Origin: Naematelia aurantialba
Lineage: Eukaryota > Basidiomycota > Tremellomycetes > Tremellales > Naemateliaceae
Length of the DNA: 64,000 bases
Reading direction: 5' to 3'
NCBI GenBank assembly: GCA_021527695.1
Contig: JAKFAO010000005.1
Span: 1,240,001 to 1,304,000 of the forward strand
Shown here: positions 46,268-58,433 of the stretch, piece after piece
Layout: the number at the start of each line of letters is the position of its first letter
Numbering within the stretch: position 1 is the stretch's first letter
Notes under the pieces: model-generated
The model's database searches: none
Told to the model about the DNA's origin: nothing
The model's input: the letters and a program-made list of their open reading frames with translations, nothing else
Made by a program: the position numbers and the translations under genes

Positions 46268-47535
46268 ATGTCGATCCCTGCAGCACTGCGACCGGCAGCG
46301 AGGTCAGCGTACCGCGAGGTCCTGCGTTCAGCGCGGATCACCTTCCACGGTGAGTTTCAGCCCTTGCGTTCAGCCCTTGCGTGTCGATATCGGCTTGCGT
46401 CGCTCCTCGTCGTTCTCCTTCTCCGTTTCCTCTCCCTCATTCCCCTCTTTCGAGTCACCTCCCCACAATGCATACATCGCCGGGTCGTCTCCGCTCACAC
46501 AAGTAGGCGACCTGCCCCGCCGACTAGCGCTGGCCACCGCCGTCCGCCGCGCTTTCGAGTCTCCCACACTCCAACTCCCCTCTTCCACGTCTACTGCGTC
46601 TTCCACCTCTCCCGGCTCTTCCGGCTCTTCCGGCTCTTCTGCCTCTTCCTCGACCTCTGCACCCTTCGCTTCCGGTACGTCCTGCTCCCCCGACCCCGCC
46701 GCGTCCACCTCGTCCGACCCTGCTTTCGCTGCGTCGGCGCCAGCCTCCACCCAGCAGATACCGATACAAGACTCCGAGACGGCCGGGTCCGACGTCCTTG
46801 TCCACCATCCGGAGACGATGCATCCGGAGGCGATGCATCCGGCCGTCGACGCGCCGTTACGCCAGGCGTCGGCAACACGCTCTTCAGGCGACGACGTGTC
46901 GGGCGGGAGTAGTGGTCAGGGTACCGAGTCGGGCGAGCTTGCCGCGGCAGGAGGGCTGAGCGAGGACGAGCTGGCGAAACGCATCGAAGGGTGGAAGGAG
47001 GTCGCGCTGTTCCTGCGCCGCAACGTCGTGCAGGGCCAGCAGGAGGAGAGTGGAAACTGGCGTGAGTGGTCCCCCGCGTGTGGCCTCGTGTCGATTCAGT
47101 GGTTTGGAGAGTCACGAGCAAGCGCGAAGAGAGCACTATGCGCGGCCGGCGAGGTACTGCACTCTGGTATGCCGAGCTGGAGGGTTCGATGAGACGGTGA
47201 AGCTCCAGGACGGGAGAAGCGAGAAGCGAGAGGGAGAAGGGAGAGGGAGAAGGGAGAAGAGAGATGAGAGAAGGGAGAAGGGAGATGAGAGATGAGAGAA
47301 GGGAGAGGGGAGATGAGAGATGGGAGAAGAGAGAAGGGAGAGGGATATGAGAGAATAGAGAGGGTCTCCGTGGAAGAAAGCACTATGCCATGCTGACTCG
47401 CCAGGCCTGCGCTTGACAAAAGACACCGAACTAGGCTCCAACGCGAGCGTCAAAGAACCTCCCAAGCTCCCTACCACGCCGTTTCCCAATCGCAATCGGA
47501 AGCGCAGAAACAGTGGATCCGCATCCCGCCCATAA
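46268..47535 (+). CDS. MZM1: LYR-motif complex III assembly factor Mzm1 (LYRM7-like) with long low-complexity insert
   Basis: Mzm1 stabilises the Rieske Fe-S protein in the mitochondrial matrix before its insertion into complex III. MSIPAALRPAARSAYREVLRSARITFH at 46268 holds the LYR-type helix (AYREVLR). After an intron comes VGDLPRRLALATAVRRAFE (helix 2). A third block, LAKRIEGWKEVALFLRRNVV-QGQ, then GNWR/LRLTKDTELGSNASVKEP, matches the Mzm1 C-terminal pattern. Stop at 47533-47535 after RNRKRRNSGSASRP. Between helix 2 and helix 3 there is an insert of about 120 residues, Ser/Thr/Ala/Pro-rich (SSGSSGSSASSS) with a HPE-MHPEAMHP patch. Usual Mzm1 proteins are about 110-130 residues. The last intron (about 340 nt) is purine-repeat-rich. 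Confidence 0.82.
47200..47360. repeat. GGGAGAAGGGAGA purine repeat in the last MZM1 intron
   Basis: About 150 nt of degenerate GAGAAGGGAGA / GATGAGAGA units lie between the exon ending GNW and the exon starting LRLTKDTEL. Here the sense strand is purine-rich, unlike the other expanded introns in this window. Confidence 0.8.
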
Positions 47536-47844
47536 ACATCTGCACATGCATCCCTTACATACGGGTAGCGTGGACATTGTCCCCGGAATCCTGACACATT
47601 CTAATGCTGGGTGCCTCGATCTCAAGACTATAGGAAAAGTACAGAGGGTAAACTAGATGTCTCGCTGGATTTCTTCCCCGCCACCATCGGGCCGGGGTGG
47701 AGCTCTGCACTGCGGTACACTCGCCCACGCCTCCCGTCTGGTCTTCCCTACCTCCCGCTGCTACATGTCGCACTACGTATGCGTGTCATGATCAGTCCCC
47801 GGCGTCGCGCTATTCAGCGACTGCGTCAGACTGGGTCCATCAGC
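47536..47844. other. Convergent 3' intergenic region
   Basis: About 310 bp between the MZM1 stop (+) and the aminotransferase stop (-). Nothing distinct is seen. Confidence 0.45.
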
Positions 47845-49855
47845 TCATACCCTGTCGCCCGGACGTCCGAACCCACTTTACGCCCATGAGGTGCGGCTTC
47901 TTTCGGTGTTTCTCCAAAACACGCTCAATTGCGTCCAAGCCCTTGTCCAACGTCTCCATCTTGGGCCCAAACGAGAGGCGCACAAAGTGGTGGCATGGGG
48001 AATGGAACAGATTACGCTATGGGCATAAGATCATTTTCTGATAGCAGGAAACTGCAAGGCGTACACGCTGACTGGGGTTGATGTCGAAGAACACTCCCGG
48101 AACGCAGATTGTCTTTTCCTGCATCTCGTCAGTCGTGAATACATTTAAACCAGCACATGGCTACTTCATGCCCACGTACCCTCAACAGCTCTTCGAAGAA
48201 GACCAGCCCGTTGTTCAAGGGTACTTCCAGACCGCTGAGATCTAGCCAAATGTAGAAAGTCGCCCTGGGAGGCACAGGGACTTTGAGGCCCATAGCCTCG
48301 AGACGAGCAAGGACGTGGTCCCGTTTTTGCCGGAAACACCTTTGTAATGACAGCTTGTCCTGCTGTACTCGCTCGTAGTCCAACAGCGGAATGGCGGCCA
48401 TCTGCAGCCTTTGAAATATTCAGCCTTCTTGTGTCCGCCGTACCACAGCTGCCGCGCTCACGGATGCGATGCCCCGCCATCGAGGAAACTTCCCGACTGG
48501 GAGATGGCAGAGATGACAGATTTTGGGGCGACCACCTGCGGGCAACACAAGAGCTCAGCCTTCACCTTTATGGCAACTTTGACTGGCTCACCCAACACAC
48601 CCGCCACCCGGGCAGCCGGAAGCCCTTGGTTAAGCCGTTGATGATCACAACTGGATCCTTGTCCCGTCAATATTCCGTTCAGTCTAGAAATATGAGACAC
48701 ACTTCATTGACATCATCCACGTATCTTGCTCCGCTCAAGCTAGTACCAAGGTCGTTTTCGTCGTCCGGGTACAGATACCTGAGCAGGCACCTTGAGCTCA
48801 ATTTCGGCAGACGCGGAGAACTGCTCACCAGCTGTAAAACTCATCCAAGATGATGGTCGTCTTGTCCCGACTGAGCTTGACGAGGTCCCGCAGATCTTCA
48901 CCCTCTATGCATTGCCCCGTTGGATTTCGGGCTGCGTGCTTGTTAGCTTTGTACGATGTGACCGTTGTTATTCACGATTGGATGCGACCACGACGCTGAC
49001 GCTTAGGTCCGAGATCTCCCGTTTCATTTGTTCGAGATTGAGCTTGTACTTTTCCTACCCCACTCAGCTCCCAAACTTCACTGGTATGAGCTGTCTGAGA
49101 AGAGCGGACTTTGGCATTCAGCGCGGTGGGAATGGGGATGAGGCGTTTGAACACGGAGAGAACCTCTGAATATGTCGTGTCTGCTATTTCAACTTTCTGC
49201 AACAAGACGCCTAGTTAACACTGACATTCCGGTATTTGATATCCACAGTATACGTCTCCCTGGCAGATTTCAGCCCTCGAAACAAGACGGTCTCCACACT
49301 GCCCTAAACTTACGATAACCGCTGCTATCTAGCCATTCCAGCTCTACCTCCGGGCACGATGCACACATTCTCGTATGTGTATTGGCTGGGCATGTTCTGT
49401 CGGTATTCTGCGTTATATAGTTTCTATCCAAGAGTCTCGTCAACCTCACTGACTCTGCTCAGATTTTGCCGTGTCGAACGGTAGCAGAGCGTCAAGCGTG
49501 GACGTACTGCGACAGCCTCCCTCAATTCTTTCACGCCAACCGTCGGCCCATACTCATTCACATCGTCACCCCCTTGGCTCAGGTCAATGGTCTTGGGCCG
49601 CGGGGGACCACCAGGGATATCTCCCACCTTGACCATAAGCTTCACAGGGGAAGGGAAGGGAGAAAATTGCCTACCTCTGGCGCACCTTGCCCCAGGTTCG
49701 CCCAATCAGGATCTGCGTGTGTGAACCCATTCGCTTGAGCACTGTACTCCAATGTCAATATCTGTCAGTCACAGATGATCAAGAAACTCGCCGGTCGGTA
49801 CAGTAGATGACACCAGTCGCCCCGGGATGCCTAATACCTGGACTGAACGCCACAT
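47845..49855 (-). CDS. PLP-dependent aminotransferase (class I/II)
   Basis: Blocks in order: ILTLEYSAQANGFTHADPDW, ANLGQGAPE/VGDIPGG, IDLSQGGDDVNEYGPTVGVK-ELREAVA, YTYENVCIVPGG, NPTGQCIEG, LSRDKTTIILDEFYS, WYLYPDDE, VVIINGLTKGFRLPGWRVCW (with the PLP-binding Lys in LTKGF) and VIAAISQSGSFLDGG. Then MAAIPLLDYERVQQDKLSLQ, LVFFEELL, REKTICVPGVFFDINPS and VRLSFGPKMETLDKGLDAIE follow. Stop at 47845-47847 after GRQGMS. The pattern is a fold-type I aminotransferase of the kynurenine/aspartate-like group; the amino-acid substrate cannot be read. The start is provisional: Met at 49855 (MWRSVQ) lies in an open frame with further coding-like sequence upstream (ETDFIAL), so an upstream first exon is likely. 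Confidence 0.8.
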
Positions 49856-50392
49856 AAGGGCAATGAAATCGGTCTCTGCGCCGTGCTCACATCGGCTCCT
49901 CCTCCTGCGAGTGCTACCGGACGGTCAGTTGGTAAATCATCGAGGAAGCGACACTTGCTCCTGCTAACCGCGGAGTTTTCAACGCACTCGGTTACCAGCA
50001 TACTGCCTTAATATCTGAAGAGCACCATCAGCGGGGCTCTGATATATCAACGCACCTGATGTGCCTCGGAATCCACCTCGTTCATCGCATCGATTACTGT
50101 CTGCTTTGAACCAGTCAACAAGCTGCTCATCATGTTGCGCGAGTCGGTACAGAGTACGAGATGGAGAGCTGCCTCGTGCATTCTCTGATTCCAGCACACC
50201 GCCGCGTGCCTGGCCAAATGCGGAGCCCCGGCGTTGCCGTGTTGGGACCCACCCTACGTCATTGCATCACGTGGTCCGGTGGCAGTCACTAACCGAGAGG
50301 ATCGTCATGGCCGCAATATACTCGAGTATATAAACTGATTCTTGTCCTGGACATCATGGTTTTCTTTTCACTTCGCAAATAACCCACCAAAC
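49856..50392. promoter_or_regulatory. Divergent region between the aminotransferase and the mitochondrial membrane protein gene
   Basis: Should contain the 5' end of the aminotransferase gene (possibly one more exon near 49860-49990) and both promoters. A frame on the - strand near 50190-50040 (RTLYRLAQHDEQLVDWFKAD) may be coding or chance. No site is claimed. Confidence 0.4.
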
Positions 50393-51852
50393 ATGTCAAT
50401 TATGCGACCTGCAACCCTTCGTCTCGCCAATGTGGCACCCTCGCGGGCGCTCCTTGCGGTATGTGACACGAAACACTCCCTCCTTGCCACCAAACAGCTA
50501 ACGCCTCGAAGCGCCAAGTACGGCTGCCCGTCTACCGCGCTCAGCAGGTTCGGAGGTATGCCACCGACCCGCCTTCGACTCCTCCTCCTGCGACACCTCC
50601 CCCTCCCCCATCTTCGGGTTCAAGCGGAGGAAGCAGCAACGGCCCCATGTTCATTGTTCTCGGCGCGATACTCGCCTTGGGCGCAGGAGGGTGGTATTAC
50701 CTTAAACCTGTCCGAGATGTGGCGCACATGACCAACTCGACCGTCTCTGCTATCAAAGACCAGGCTTCATCAATCGTGAGTGAAGCTCTCCATGGCCCTC
50801 CGCTTTCCACCGCCTACCTCTGCAGCTCTAGACTAACGTAGCGGCAGAGCGATTCGACTGCAGGCTTGTCGGGGATTGCCAAGTCCATGCTCCCGCCCGG
50901 CGCGTTCGCACTATACAGCCAACTATCGCAATCAGAAGGGGGGCTGAACGGCTTCTTCTCGTCACTCAAGGACAAAGACCTCCAGGGTGTGATGGACGAA
51001 GTGAAGAAACACGGCGGGGAGGACGTCAAACGCATCGTGGGCAAGGTCGAGCAAAAGGTCAAAGCGGCAGATGGCAAGGTGCAGAACGTCGACTGGCGCG
51101 CCCTGGCCCAAGAGCTCAAGGGCGAGCTCCCAAAGAACCAGCAGCACATGGTGGATGTGCGTTATTCCGCTTGTTGTTCCTTATTCAGCATTGGCGAGAG
51201 CAAGCGCTGACCGGGTCACGTTTTGTGCTGTTGCAGGTGTTGATTGGGAAGATCCCGGACAAAGAGGACATTGAGAAGATGATCAACGACGTCAAGAAGT
51301 TGGGCGAAGAGAAGCTCAAAGAGGTCGAGAAGAGTGCGAGCAAGATCCTGGCAGCTGTCGATAAAGCCAAGAAAGACGGAAAGGGTCAGGCGGATGCCTT
51401 CCTCACTGGCCTGAAGAATGGTGAGCAAGTTTCGTTCCTCCCAAAACTTTCGGCCTGTGTCCAGCGAGGCTCTCTATCTTCCGTACAGAAACTGACACGC
51501 CACAGCTGCACCCGCCGATGTCGATGCACTCATCAAACAACTCAAGGACGCTGCCAAGTCGGCCGGACTCCCAGCGGACCAGGCAGAGTCCTGGTTGAAG
51601 GCCAAGGCGGACGACGGCAAGATCAACGCTGAGCAGCTGGTACGTGCTCTCCAAGGCTTTATAAAGGACAGTACTGACCGCACCCAGGGAAAGCAGGTGG
51701 AGAGCAAGCTGAAAGGTGCTGCACACATGATCCCGGGCGACCCTAAAGACTTCATCAAGGAGGTTGAGAAATTCAGCCCCAGCGTCGCCAAGCTCTTGCA
51801 GCAGGCGATGGTCCAAGCGGGAGTGACCGACGAGGAGGGCAACCGGAAATGA
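50393..51852 (+). CDS. Unknown mitochondrial-type single-pass membrane protein with long helical domain
   Basis: Start at 50393, MSIMRPATLRLANVAPSRAL, joined to RQVRLPVYRAQQVRRYATD: basic, hydroxyl-rich, with a RRYAT-type cleavage motif, so a mitochondrial presequence. A Pro/Ser linker (TPPPATPPPPPSSGSSGGSS) precedes one membrane span, MFIVLGAILALGAGGWYYL. The rest is soluble, Lys/Asp-rich and helical: VMDEVKKHGGEDVKRIVGKV, EQKVKAADGKVQNVDW, ALAQELKGELPKNQQHMVDV, EDIEKMINDVKKLGEEKLKE, VEKSASKILAAVDKAKKDGK, LIKQLKDAAKSAGLPADQ and EKFSPSVAKLLQQAMVQAGV. Stop at 51850-51852. About 390 residues and at least five introns. Topology suggests an inner-membrane anchor with the helical part in the intermembrane space. 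Not recognised; MICOS or cristae roles are speculation. Confidence 0.72.
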
Positions 51853-52442
51853 GCGGGTGCGGGTGTAAGCTTCCTGGACGTCGGCAAGGACGGTGTGGGC
51901 TGTGATGTGGAGTGTATATGGCCGTGGTAGAGCAGCGGTCATCGGCCATCTGCACACGGAATGGGCTGGAGCTGCAGCTGGAAGGGAGAACGCTGTTAAA
52001 TAGCGACACTGGAGATCAGCATGAGGACCGACATGGTAGTGCAGTAGCCAGTATCCTGTGAGGACCAGTGAGAACCAAGTGAATCAACGCAAGCACGAAC
52101 AACATGCACACAATCAATCATTTCTGGACAGGCGGCGGTGGCGCCAGAAGTCTGCTTGATACGGTTCTGATCGGTGCTGACATGCAAGTGGGTAGACTAC
52201 TATATCACTACTGTACACACTCTACTGTAGGTCTCTAGTCAACGTACACGTTTCTACTGTCGGCAGCCTTGCTCGTCTGGCCACTACGACCCCGCACCCG
52301 GCCACCGCGCCTCTCCGCCTCCCACGCAACCCGCGCAAACCTCCCACGCAAGCCTCCCACGCCAACCTCCCGGGCAAACCTCCCACGCACCCCGGCGACA
52401 GCGCCTCCCACCCAGGGCTCCATGCACGCCTCGCACCACGCA
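51853..52442. other. Convergent 3' intergenic region with CCTCCCACGC repeats
   Basis: About 590 bp between the stop at 51852 (+) and the Prm10-like stop at 52443 (-). At 52315-52425 it contains repeated CCTCCCACGCAACC/CAAACCTCCCACGC units, about seven copies. No gene is recognised. Confidence 0.5.
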
Positions 52443-55400
52443 CTAGAAGCTGAAGATGCCACTTCCGCGCTTGCGGCCACCGCCAAACGGATGCGTCACG
52501 ACGGCACTGACGAACAGGCCGACCGTGAGCCCAATCGCGACCGACACGAGCTGCTCTGCGACGCTGAACCCGTCCGAGTAGGCCGCGGTGGACGAGTCGG
52601 TCTCGGCTGCAAAGGAGAAGATGCCGCCGTTGGACAGGCCCGACGGGAGCTGGAAGAGGATGCCGGTGACGGTCACGGGGAATGACGAGCCCTAGATAGT
52701 GTCAGCTATGGTCCATCCGTTCTTCCATCAACCATCGACCATTCGTCCTTCCATCCTGCCATCGAACATCGGCCATCGATCTATCATCCATTCCCCGCCA
52801 CCATATACTCTGCCTGTTGAACGGATATACAGTATACGGCGCAAGGCGCACAGAGCACAGTCCTCTCGGACAAACAGGCGGAATGGGAAGCGCAAACTAC
52901 CGAAACCAGCACAAATCACACTCACGTTCGAGAAGCGGCCATAGATATTCCCAAGCGTCCCGACCACAAACGACCCAATTGCCGACGTGAGATCCGAGCG
53001 ATTCGGGAATGCCTGCGCGGAGAAGTGGTTGCTGACCCACCCGGCGCACGAAATGAGCACCATGATGGGCTATATTGGCAGTGTGCGTCAGCGTTGCACA
53101 ACCACTACTGCGGCCGTGGTTTCGCTGTCGCCGTTGCCAAGAGTTTGGTGGGCCGAAGAATACAACATGGGTAGAGGAGACGTGTACGAATCCTCATGTC
53201 GAAGCTCGTCTCGGAATAAAAACTCAAACTCACCAGTTCCTTTGCGAATAGGGGCTGCTGATTCCGCAGAGACAACATGAACGAGTACCCAGGGCAACAC
53301 AAGAAATCTACATTTCATAACCCGTCAGTGAAACCGTCCTTCTCTTCTCGGTTGTTCACGCGTGGACGCGGACGTGGACTACTGGACAAAACAGAGACCC
53401 AACTTACACCAGTAAGCCGACGGAGTGACACCCCACCACGGCATGCCAGAGTGCGTGCTGGCACATGTATAGTCGTTTGCGCCGACGACTGTCAAACCCG
53501 TGATCTTCTCGTAGATGATGGCACCCATCGTTATCCCAAAGCCGAGGAAGAGAGAATAGATGACGCCTAAGAGCGATCGTGGGTCACCTCGTCTGCCTAC
53601 AAATAAAATTCAGTTTCCACGTACTGTATCCGACTCGGACGGCTCCGGCAGTGATGTTTCTCGATGCCAGCTCAAGCGCACCACACAGTACAATGTAACC
53701 CTGTACACATCAGCCCTATGTCGGCGCGTGAAGCGGCACGACCCGAGACGCACCGGCAGAATCAAGACGACTCCCCCCGATACCAGAGCCGTATAACAGA
53801 AATACTGTGTCGACGCAAGGGCAGCAGCCAAGAATGAGACTAGACAGGCAATGGCAATTTCAAAGACGTTGCTGAACATGTCGTTTCGCGCCGCGAGGGT
53901 TTGGACCGCAACCAACAGCGTGCCGAGGGGGACAGACATGAGCGCGTCGATGAAGGAGCTGACGGCGTCAGCACGATGGTTGGGAGGCGGGGAAGACGGA
54001 TCAAGACAATCTGTTAAGGCTACGAGGACGAGAGAAGGGACGAGGGGAGGGAGGAGGGTAGGAGGACGAGAGAAGGAAAGTAGAAGGGAGGACGGGAGGG
54101 AGGAAGCGAGGAGAGGTGCCTCACCCGTAAAAACCAATGACAGTGATAAACGCCGAACACAGACCGCCAATCACCAGCGTCTGCCACCACGAGTAATACA
54201 CCGGCGTCGTCATGAGGATATCCAGGTCCTTGCTCGCCTGGTCCACGATGATCTTGTCGTGCACTACGTTCCAGTACACCTGGTGCGTGGCCAGCAGCTT
54301 GCCGAGGTCCAGTCCCGTCGCTTGTTTCAAGAATTTAGTCTCAGACGTGTGCGTCGCGTCGTCGCCAAACGAGATGAGCATCGTGCCCGGCAGGTACACG
54401 ACCTGCGCGTTGATCTCGAGGACTTTGGCTGTCGCCTGGATCTGCGTCTCGAGACGATGAGACGGCGCGCCAAACCTGCGCGCTTGTCAGCTGCGCTATC
54501 CAAGCGTTCAAACCGGACACGTCGGGACATGCACTGACATCATGAGGGCCCGGGCGAGCTTGAGCAGGAACTGTTGCCGCTGCAGGATCGCCGCGACATG
54601 TTGAATGATCTAACATGTCAGCGGTGAAGTAGATAAAGGTCAAGGGGGTGGAGGGGGGGAGGCGTCATACCAAGGAAGTGGGAGGCTCATACACCAAGGA
54701 AGTGGCGGCGGGTAACCAAGCAGGAAGCACTCACAAAAATCTCCTGCTTCTTCCTCGCTTCCCTCGCCTTCTTTCTGCGCTTCTTCTCTGCCTCCCACTC
54801 TTTCCGCCGCCGTTCATCCTCAGTCAGTGTTCTGGGAAAGTACCCATCGCCCGTCTTCTCGCCCGGACTCCCAACCAGCGGCGTCTTGCCGCCACTCAAG
54901 ATCCATTTCTCCGCATTCTTAATAGCGAATCCGCCCTCTTTGAACGCCCGCTCTGGCATCTTCAGCGCCTGGCCAGGCAAGCGCGTCACGTTCTTGCCTA
55001 TCGAGTCGAGCGTCATGTGCTTTGCGCGTTTCTTGTCCTTGTCCTTGTCCTTGTCCTTGTCTTTCTCTCTGTCGCCGCGCACGGAAACGACATCCTCAGT
55101 CGACGCCATCCTCTTCTTGAGCGCCGCAACGTCGTCGTTTGACAGCGTCTTCTTCAAGCCATCGTCCTTGGGAGAATCAGACACCGCCGTCGACGAGTGC
55201 ACCGAACCAGGCCGCGAGCCGTGCCGCGAGCTCGGCCGGGATGGGGGCCGCAACGGTTCCGACTCTGGCCGCCAGTGGTGTGAGAGATCGGGGCCATCAG
55301 GGTTCGGCAGCGCGTATCGGCTCAGTTGGTATCCCGGTCGTTTGGCTGCTGGTGCCAGGGTAGCCCCACTGGGAGTCGCCACGCCAGACAAGTTGGTCGT

Positions 55401-56711
55401 GTTCTGGATCAGCGCGCCAAACACCCCCGCGCCACTACGCGCCGCCTTGGGGCGTTCCCTCTCCTCGAACTGCCGCTTCGCCCGCCGCATCGTCGCCCAG
55501 AACCCTTGCTCCTCGTCCGGGTGCTCCATGCGCTCCATCAGGCTCGACGTCGACTTTGACCGCACATGATGCCTGCCGAGGATATCGGCACGGGACGGCC
55601 GGTCTTCGTCGTGCACCGGAATCCCGCCAGGCGCCATCTCGGATGATATGCGTCCCGTGGAAATCGTCGAATCTCGCCGACGTGTTTCAGAGTCCGACGA
55701 CGCAGGGGAACTAGCACGCGAACTCGCTGCCGAGGTCGCGGCAGAGGTGGCGCCTGAGCCGGGAATATTGGATTGTCCGTACAGCGCCAGCAACGACGAG
55801 AGGACTGACGCGCCATTGGGAATCCCAGATATAGCGTTGAGAGACTGTTGATGCCGGCGACCACGGCGTTCGTCGTCCTCGTCTCCGTCCTCGTCCCGTC
55901 GCTCTGCCGTCTTTTCCGGATCCTCGGCAATCGTCTCACCTCCCTTCTTGCCATTAAATGCTGCGCTGACTGCGTTGGCCCCACGTACGCGCCGACGCAG
56001 CACTCCCCATTTTCCGGTATGGGCCCGGACAATGTCCTTGGCTGCACCCAGGTCGTCCTCTGGCTGATTTGGCAGGTTCGGCAGCCCGTCGGTCTCTCCC
56101 ATCGGAATAAACCCGCCTGGAACATGTTCATTGATCCCGTGGTCTAGGATGTCGTGGACGAGTTCTTCGCCATCGTTCCCGTTCGCCGAGCCGTGACTTG
56201 GTAGTCTCTCCAAAGGTGCCGGCTGGGGTTGCGGATCAACGTCTAGCCTGTAGTCGTAGTCTTCTTCTGTAGGTACACGGCCCTCTTCGACTTCTCCTGC
56301 ACTGCTGGTGCGGCTCAGCAAGCTGGGCGCGTAGGGGCGAGGTTGCGCTGCCGTCCGATTCCGATGCCTCTCCAAGGCGTTCCGCAGGTCTTCGATGTTA
56401 ACCTCGTCTAGCGCATTGTTTTGGTGTTCTGAAGCGCGCGACTCGACCGGCTCGAGCGGGTGCATCTGCACAATGTGCGAGTCGGATGTCCATTGTACGC
56501 GCCGGGGGGTCTTGCCGCCCTGCTGGCCCGGGACGAGGAGAGACGACCCGCTGGGGGTTGTCTGTGCGTGAGAGGGTGAGGTGGGCGACGGGTCTTGGAC
56601 CGGTGAGTCGCGGCGGTCGGGGCTTTCGCGCTGAGACGAGAACGAGTCGTGCTCAAAGTTGAAGCGAGGAGGGAGTGAGTCGTTGGAGAAGGGATCGTCC
56701 GGGATGGACAT
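52443..56711 (-). CDS. Prm10/ThrE-like membrane protein with large disordered N-terminal half
   Basis: Start at 56711, MSIPDDPFSNDSLPPRFNFE. The first 650 or so residues are Ser/Pro/Arg/Glu-rich and probably cytosolic and disordered, with a DKDKDKDKDKK repeat. The second half matches the ThrE/Prm10 family: HVAAILQRQQFLLKLARALM, MFGAPSHRLETQIQATAKVL, VYLPGTMLISFGDD, then about ten hydrophobic segments, among them WWQTLVIGGLCSAFITVIGF, PLGTLLVAVQTLAARNDMFS, VFEIAIACLVSFLAAALAS, SLFLGFGITMGAIIYEKITG, SAIGSFVVGTLGNIYGRFSN and VSVAIGLTVGLFVSAVV. The C-terminus is GGGRKRGSGIFSF. Bacterial ThrE exports threonine and serine; fungal Prm10 is pheromone-regulated and its substrate is unknown. About ten introns, one long and pyrimidine-rich. 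Confidence 0.86.
53962..54123 (-). repeat. Pyrimidine-rich intron in the Prm10-like gene
   Basis: This intron lies between VIGFYG and SFIDALMSVP. On the sense strand it is mostly CCTCCCTCC, CTTCTACTTTCC and CTCGTCCTCC runs; the + strand shows the purine complement around 54030-54118. Exact borders are approximate. Confidence 0.65.
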
Positions 56712-58433
56712 GACGCAGGTAGAGTCAACGCCGTCGGATGGTCGTTAGAGACGCGTGGGTCGGTGCGTGTTGGCGTATACTGCGTGGATGGGTGCGTGTA
56801 TCGAGTGTGGATGAGTTTGTGAAGCAGGGCGTCTGTGGATGCGTGAATGAGGCGTCTGTGGGTCCGTGGATGGAGTGGGTGCGTGGTGGATTAGTCGTAG
56901 AGGGCGTATCGTATCAAGAGAAAAGGCGACAATGGGGCGATGTACAACGAGGTGAGCTATGGCTGAGACCAGAATGAAGATCAGCGGTGACACTTTTTTC
57001 CTTGTTTCTGCGCCTCCTCTGCACAGCCAGGGAGCGTTGCATCACTGCATCACTGCGTCTGTCGGGTGTGCATCTGTGCATCACTCACCTTCACACTCCA
57101 CGCGCAGGGAAACTCCACACACGGCGCACACAGGGACAGTACGGGGGAGAGAGACTTGGACCGACAGACGGTGCTAGAGATGTGGGGAATGGGGGGGGGG
57201 GCACTGGGACCGAGGGCGGACTGAAAATCCCTCAAATTTCCCAGTCGTCCGTGTGTTGTCACTAGCAACAACGCCTCGGCCCACGAGCAGGTTCGGTCTC
57301 CCCGCGCCGGTAAAACCTCCCAACCTGCCGGCTATTGCTGCCTGTCGCCCTTGGTCGAAGAGCGATACCAGCGTCTGCCTGTTTGTCGCTCCACCGTGAC
57401 TGTCGGAATTTAGAGCTGGTCCCTTTGGGTGTTGCGGCCGTGGGATCCCTCGGTTGCCCGCTGGCTTTGGGCGCGCGCTCGTGTTGCAAGTTGGATGTGA
57501 TAGAGGGCAAGGCTGGGACGATGCCGGCGGCTGCAAAAATACACAAGGGTAAATAGCGACACTGGCAAACGACTGTGCACAAAACCTGCGGGACGAGTTT
57601 GGAGTAGGGTTCACTCAGGGCCTAAGCGACGTCGTCGCGCTCTCGGTGGGTTTTTGCTCTTCTTGGCGCAGGCCCGACGCGCACAACAATTACCACTCGC
57701 TCGACAGAGTGTTCACACCGACAACAGTCGAGGCTCTGTCGAGTTTTGGGCGATGCGATGCTGCGACGTGCGATGCTGCGACGTGCGATGCTGCGACGTG
57801 CGATGCAAGCGACCCCTGCGGGTGATGGTGGATCTTTCTGTGGGGGGGTTAGACACCCAGATTCTGATCTGGACTGCGAGGGGAATCGGTCCAGACTCCC
57901 AAAGGTGCACCGCACCCGCAAAACAGTCCCAGAGTCATCCCCAGACACAAGTAGCCATCCCCCCAAAACCAAAACTCGACAGTGTGCAGCAAGAACAACG
58001 GTCCGGAACTTGTGACCCAAGCTGGAAAGGGCGCCCCTATGTCTCCTGTCCCATTGTACAAATCTGACCACCGTCTCCTTGGCAGCCGTTGCCGCAATCC
58101 TAATGCTATGCATGCTGGCATGTGCAGAGAGCGTGCCGTGCCGCGTACCTTCATGCCGGCAACTGTGCTTTTACCTCCCGGGATTATGGTACCTCTTGCA
58201 GCACAGCGGGCGGGATCATTTGTTTGACCTGGGCCACTTCGATGACGACATGCTCCCCAGTCCTTTCGTAGTTGCCTAGAGCTCCTGGTAATCTAGGCGT
58301 GCACTGTGTGCCGCCCGCCTATATGCCTTGCCTAGTAGGCTCGCAATGTCCTATACGTGTCTCCTACACGTCCCCGCGCGGGGTGTAACTACCGTTACTT
58401 CTGGCTACTTCGAGCCTTTCCGCTCGCATCGCA
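56712..58433. other. 1.7-kb divergent region, no supported gene
   Basis: It lies between the Prm10-like start (-) and the Got1 start (+). At 57748-57808 a 15-nt unit (GATGCTGCGACGTGC) occurs four times in tandem. At 57187-57200 there is a G11 run. Open frames in this stretch are short, and the longest - strand frame (57622-58113) owes its ARRSIARRSI repeats to the 15-nt array. It is probably promoter and long leader sequence for both genes. Confidence 0.5.

Noticed and set aside
57622..58113. 163-codon - strand frame with ARRSIARRSI repeats
   Set aside because: Repeats are due to the 15-nt array; no domain and no splice partner.
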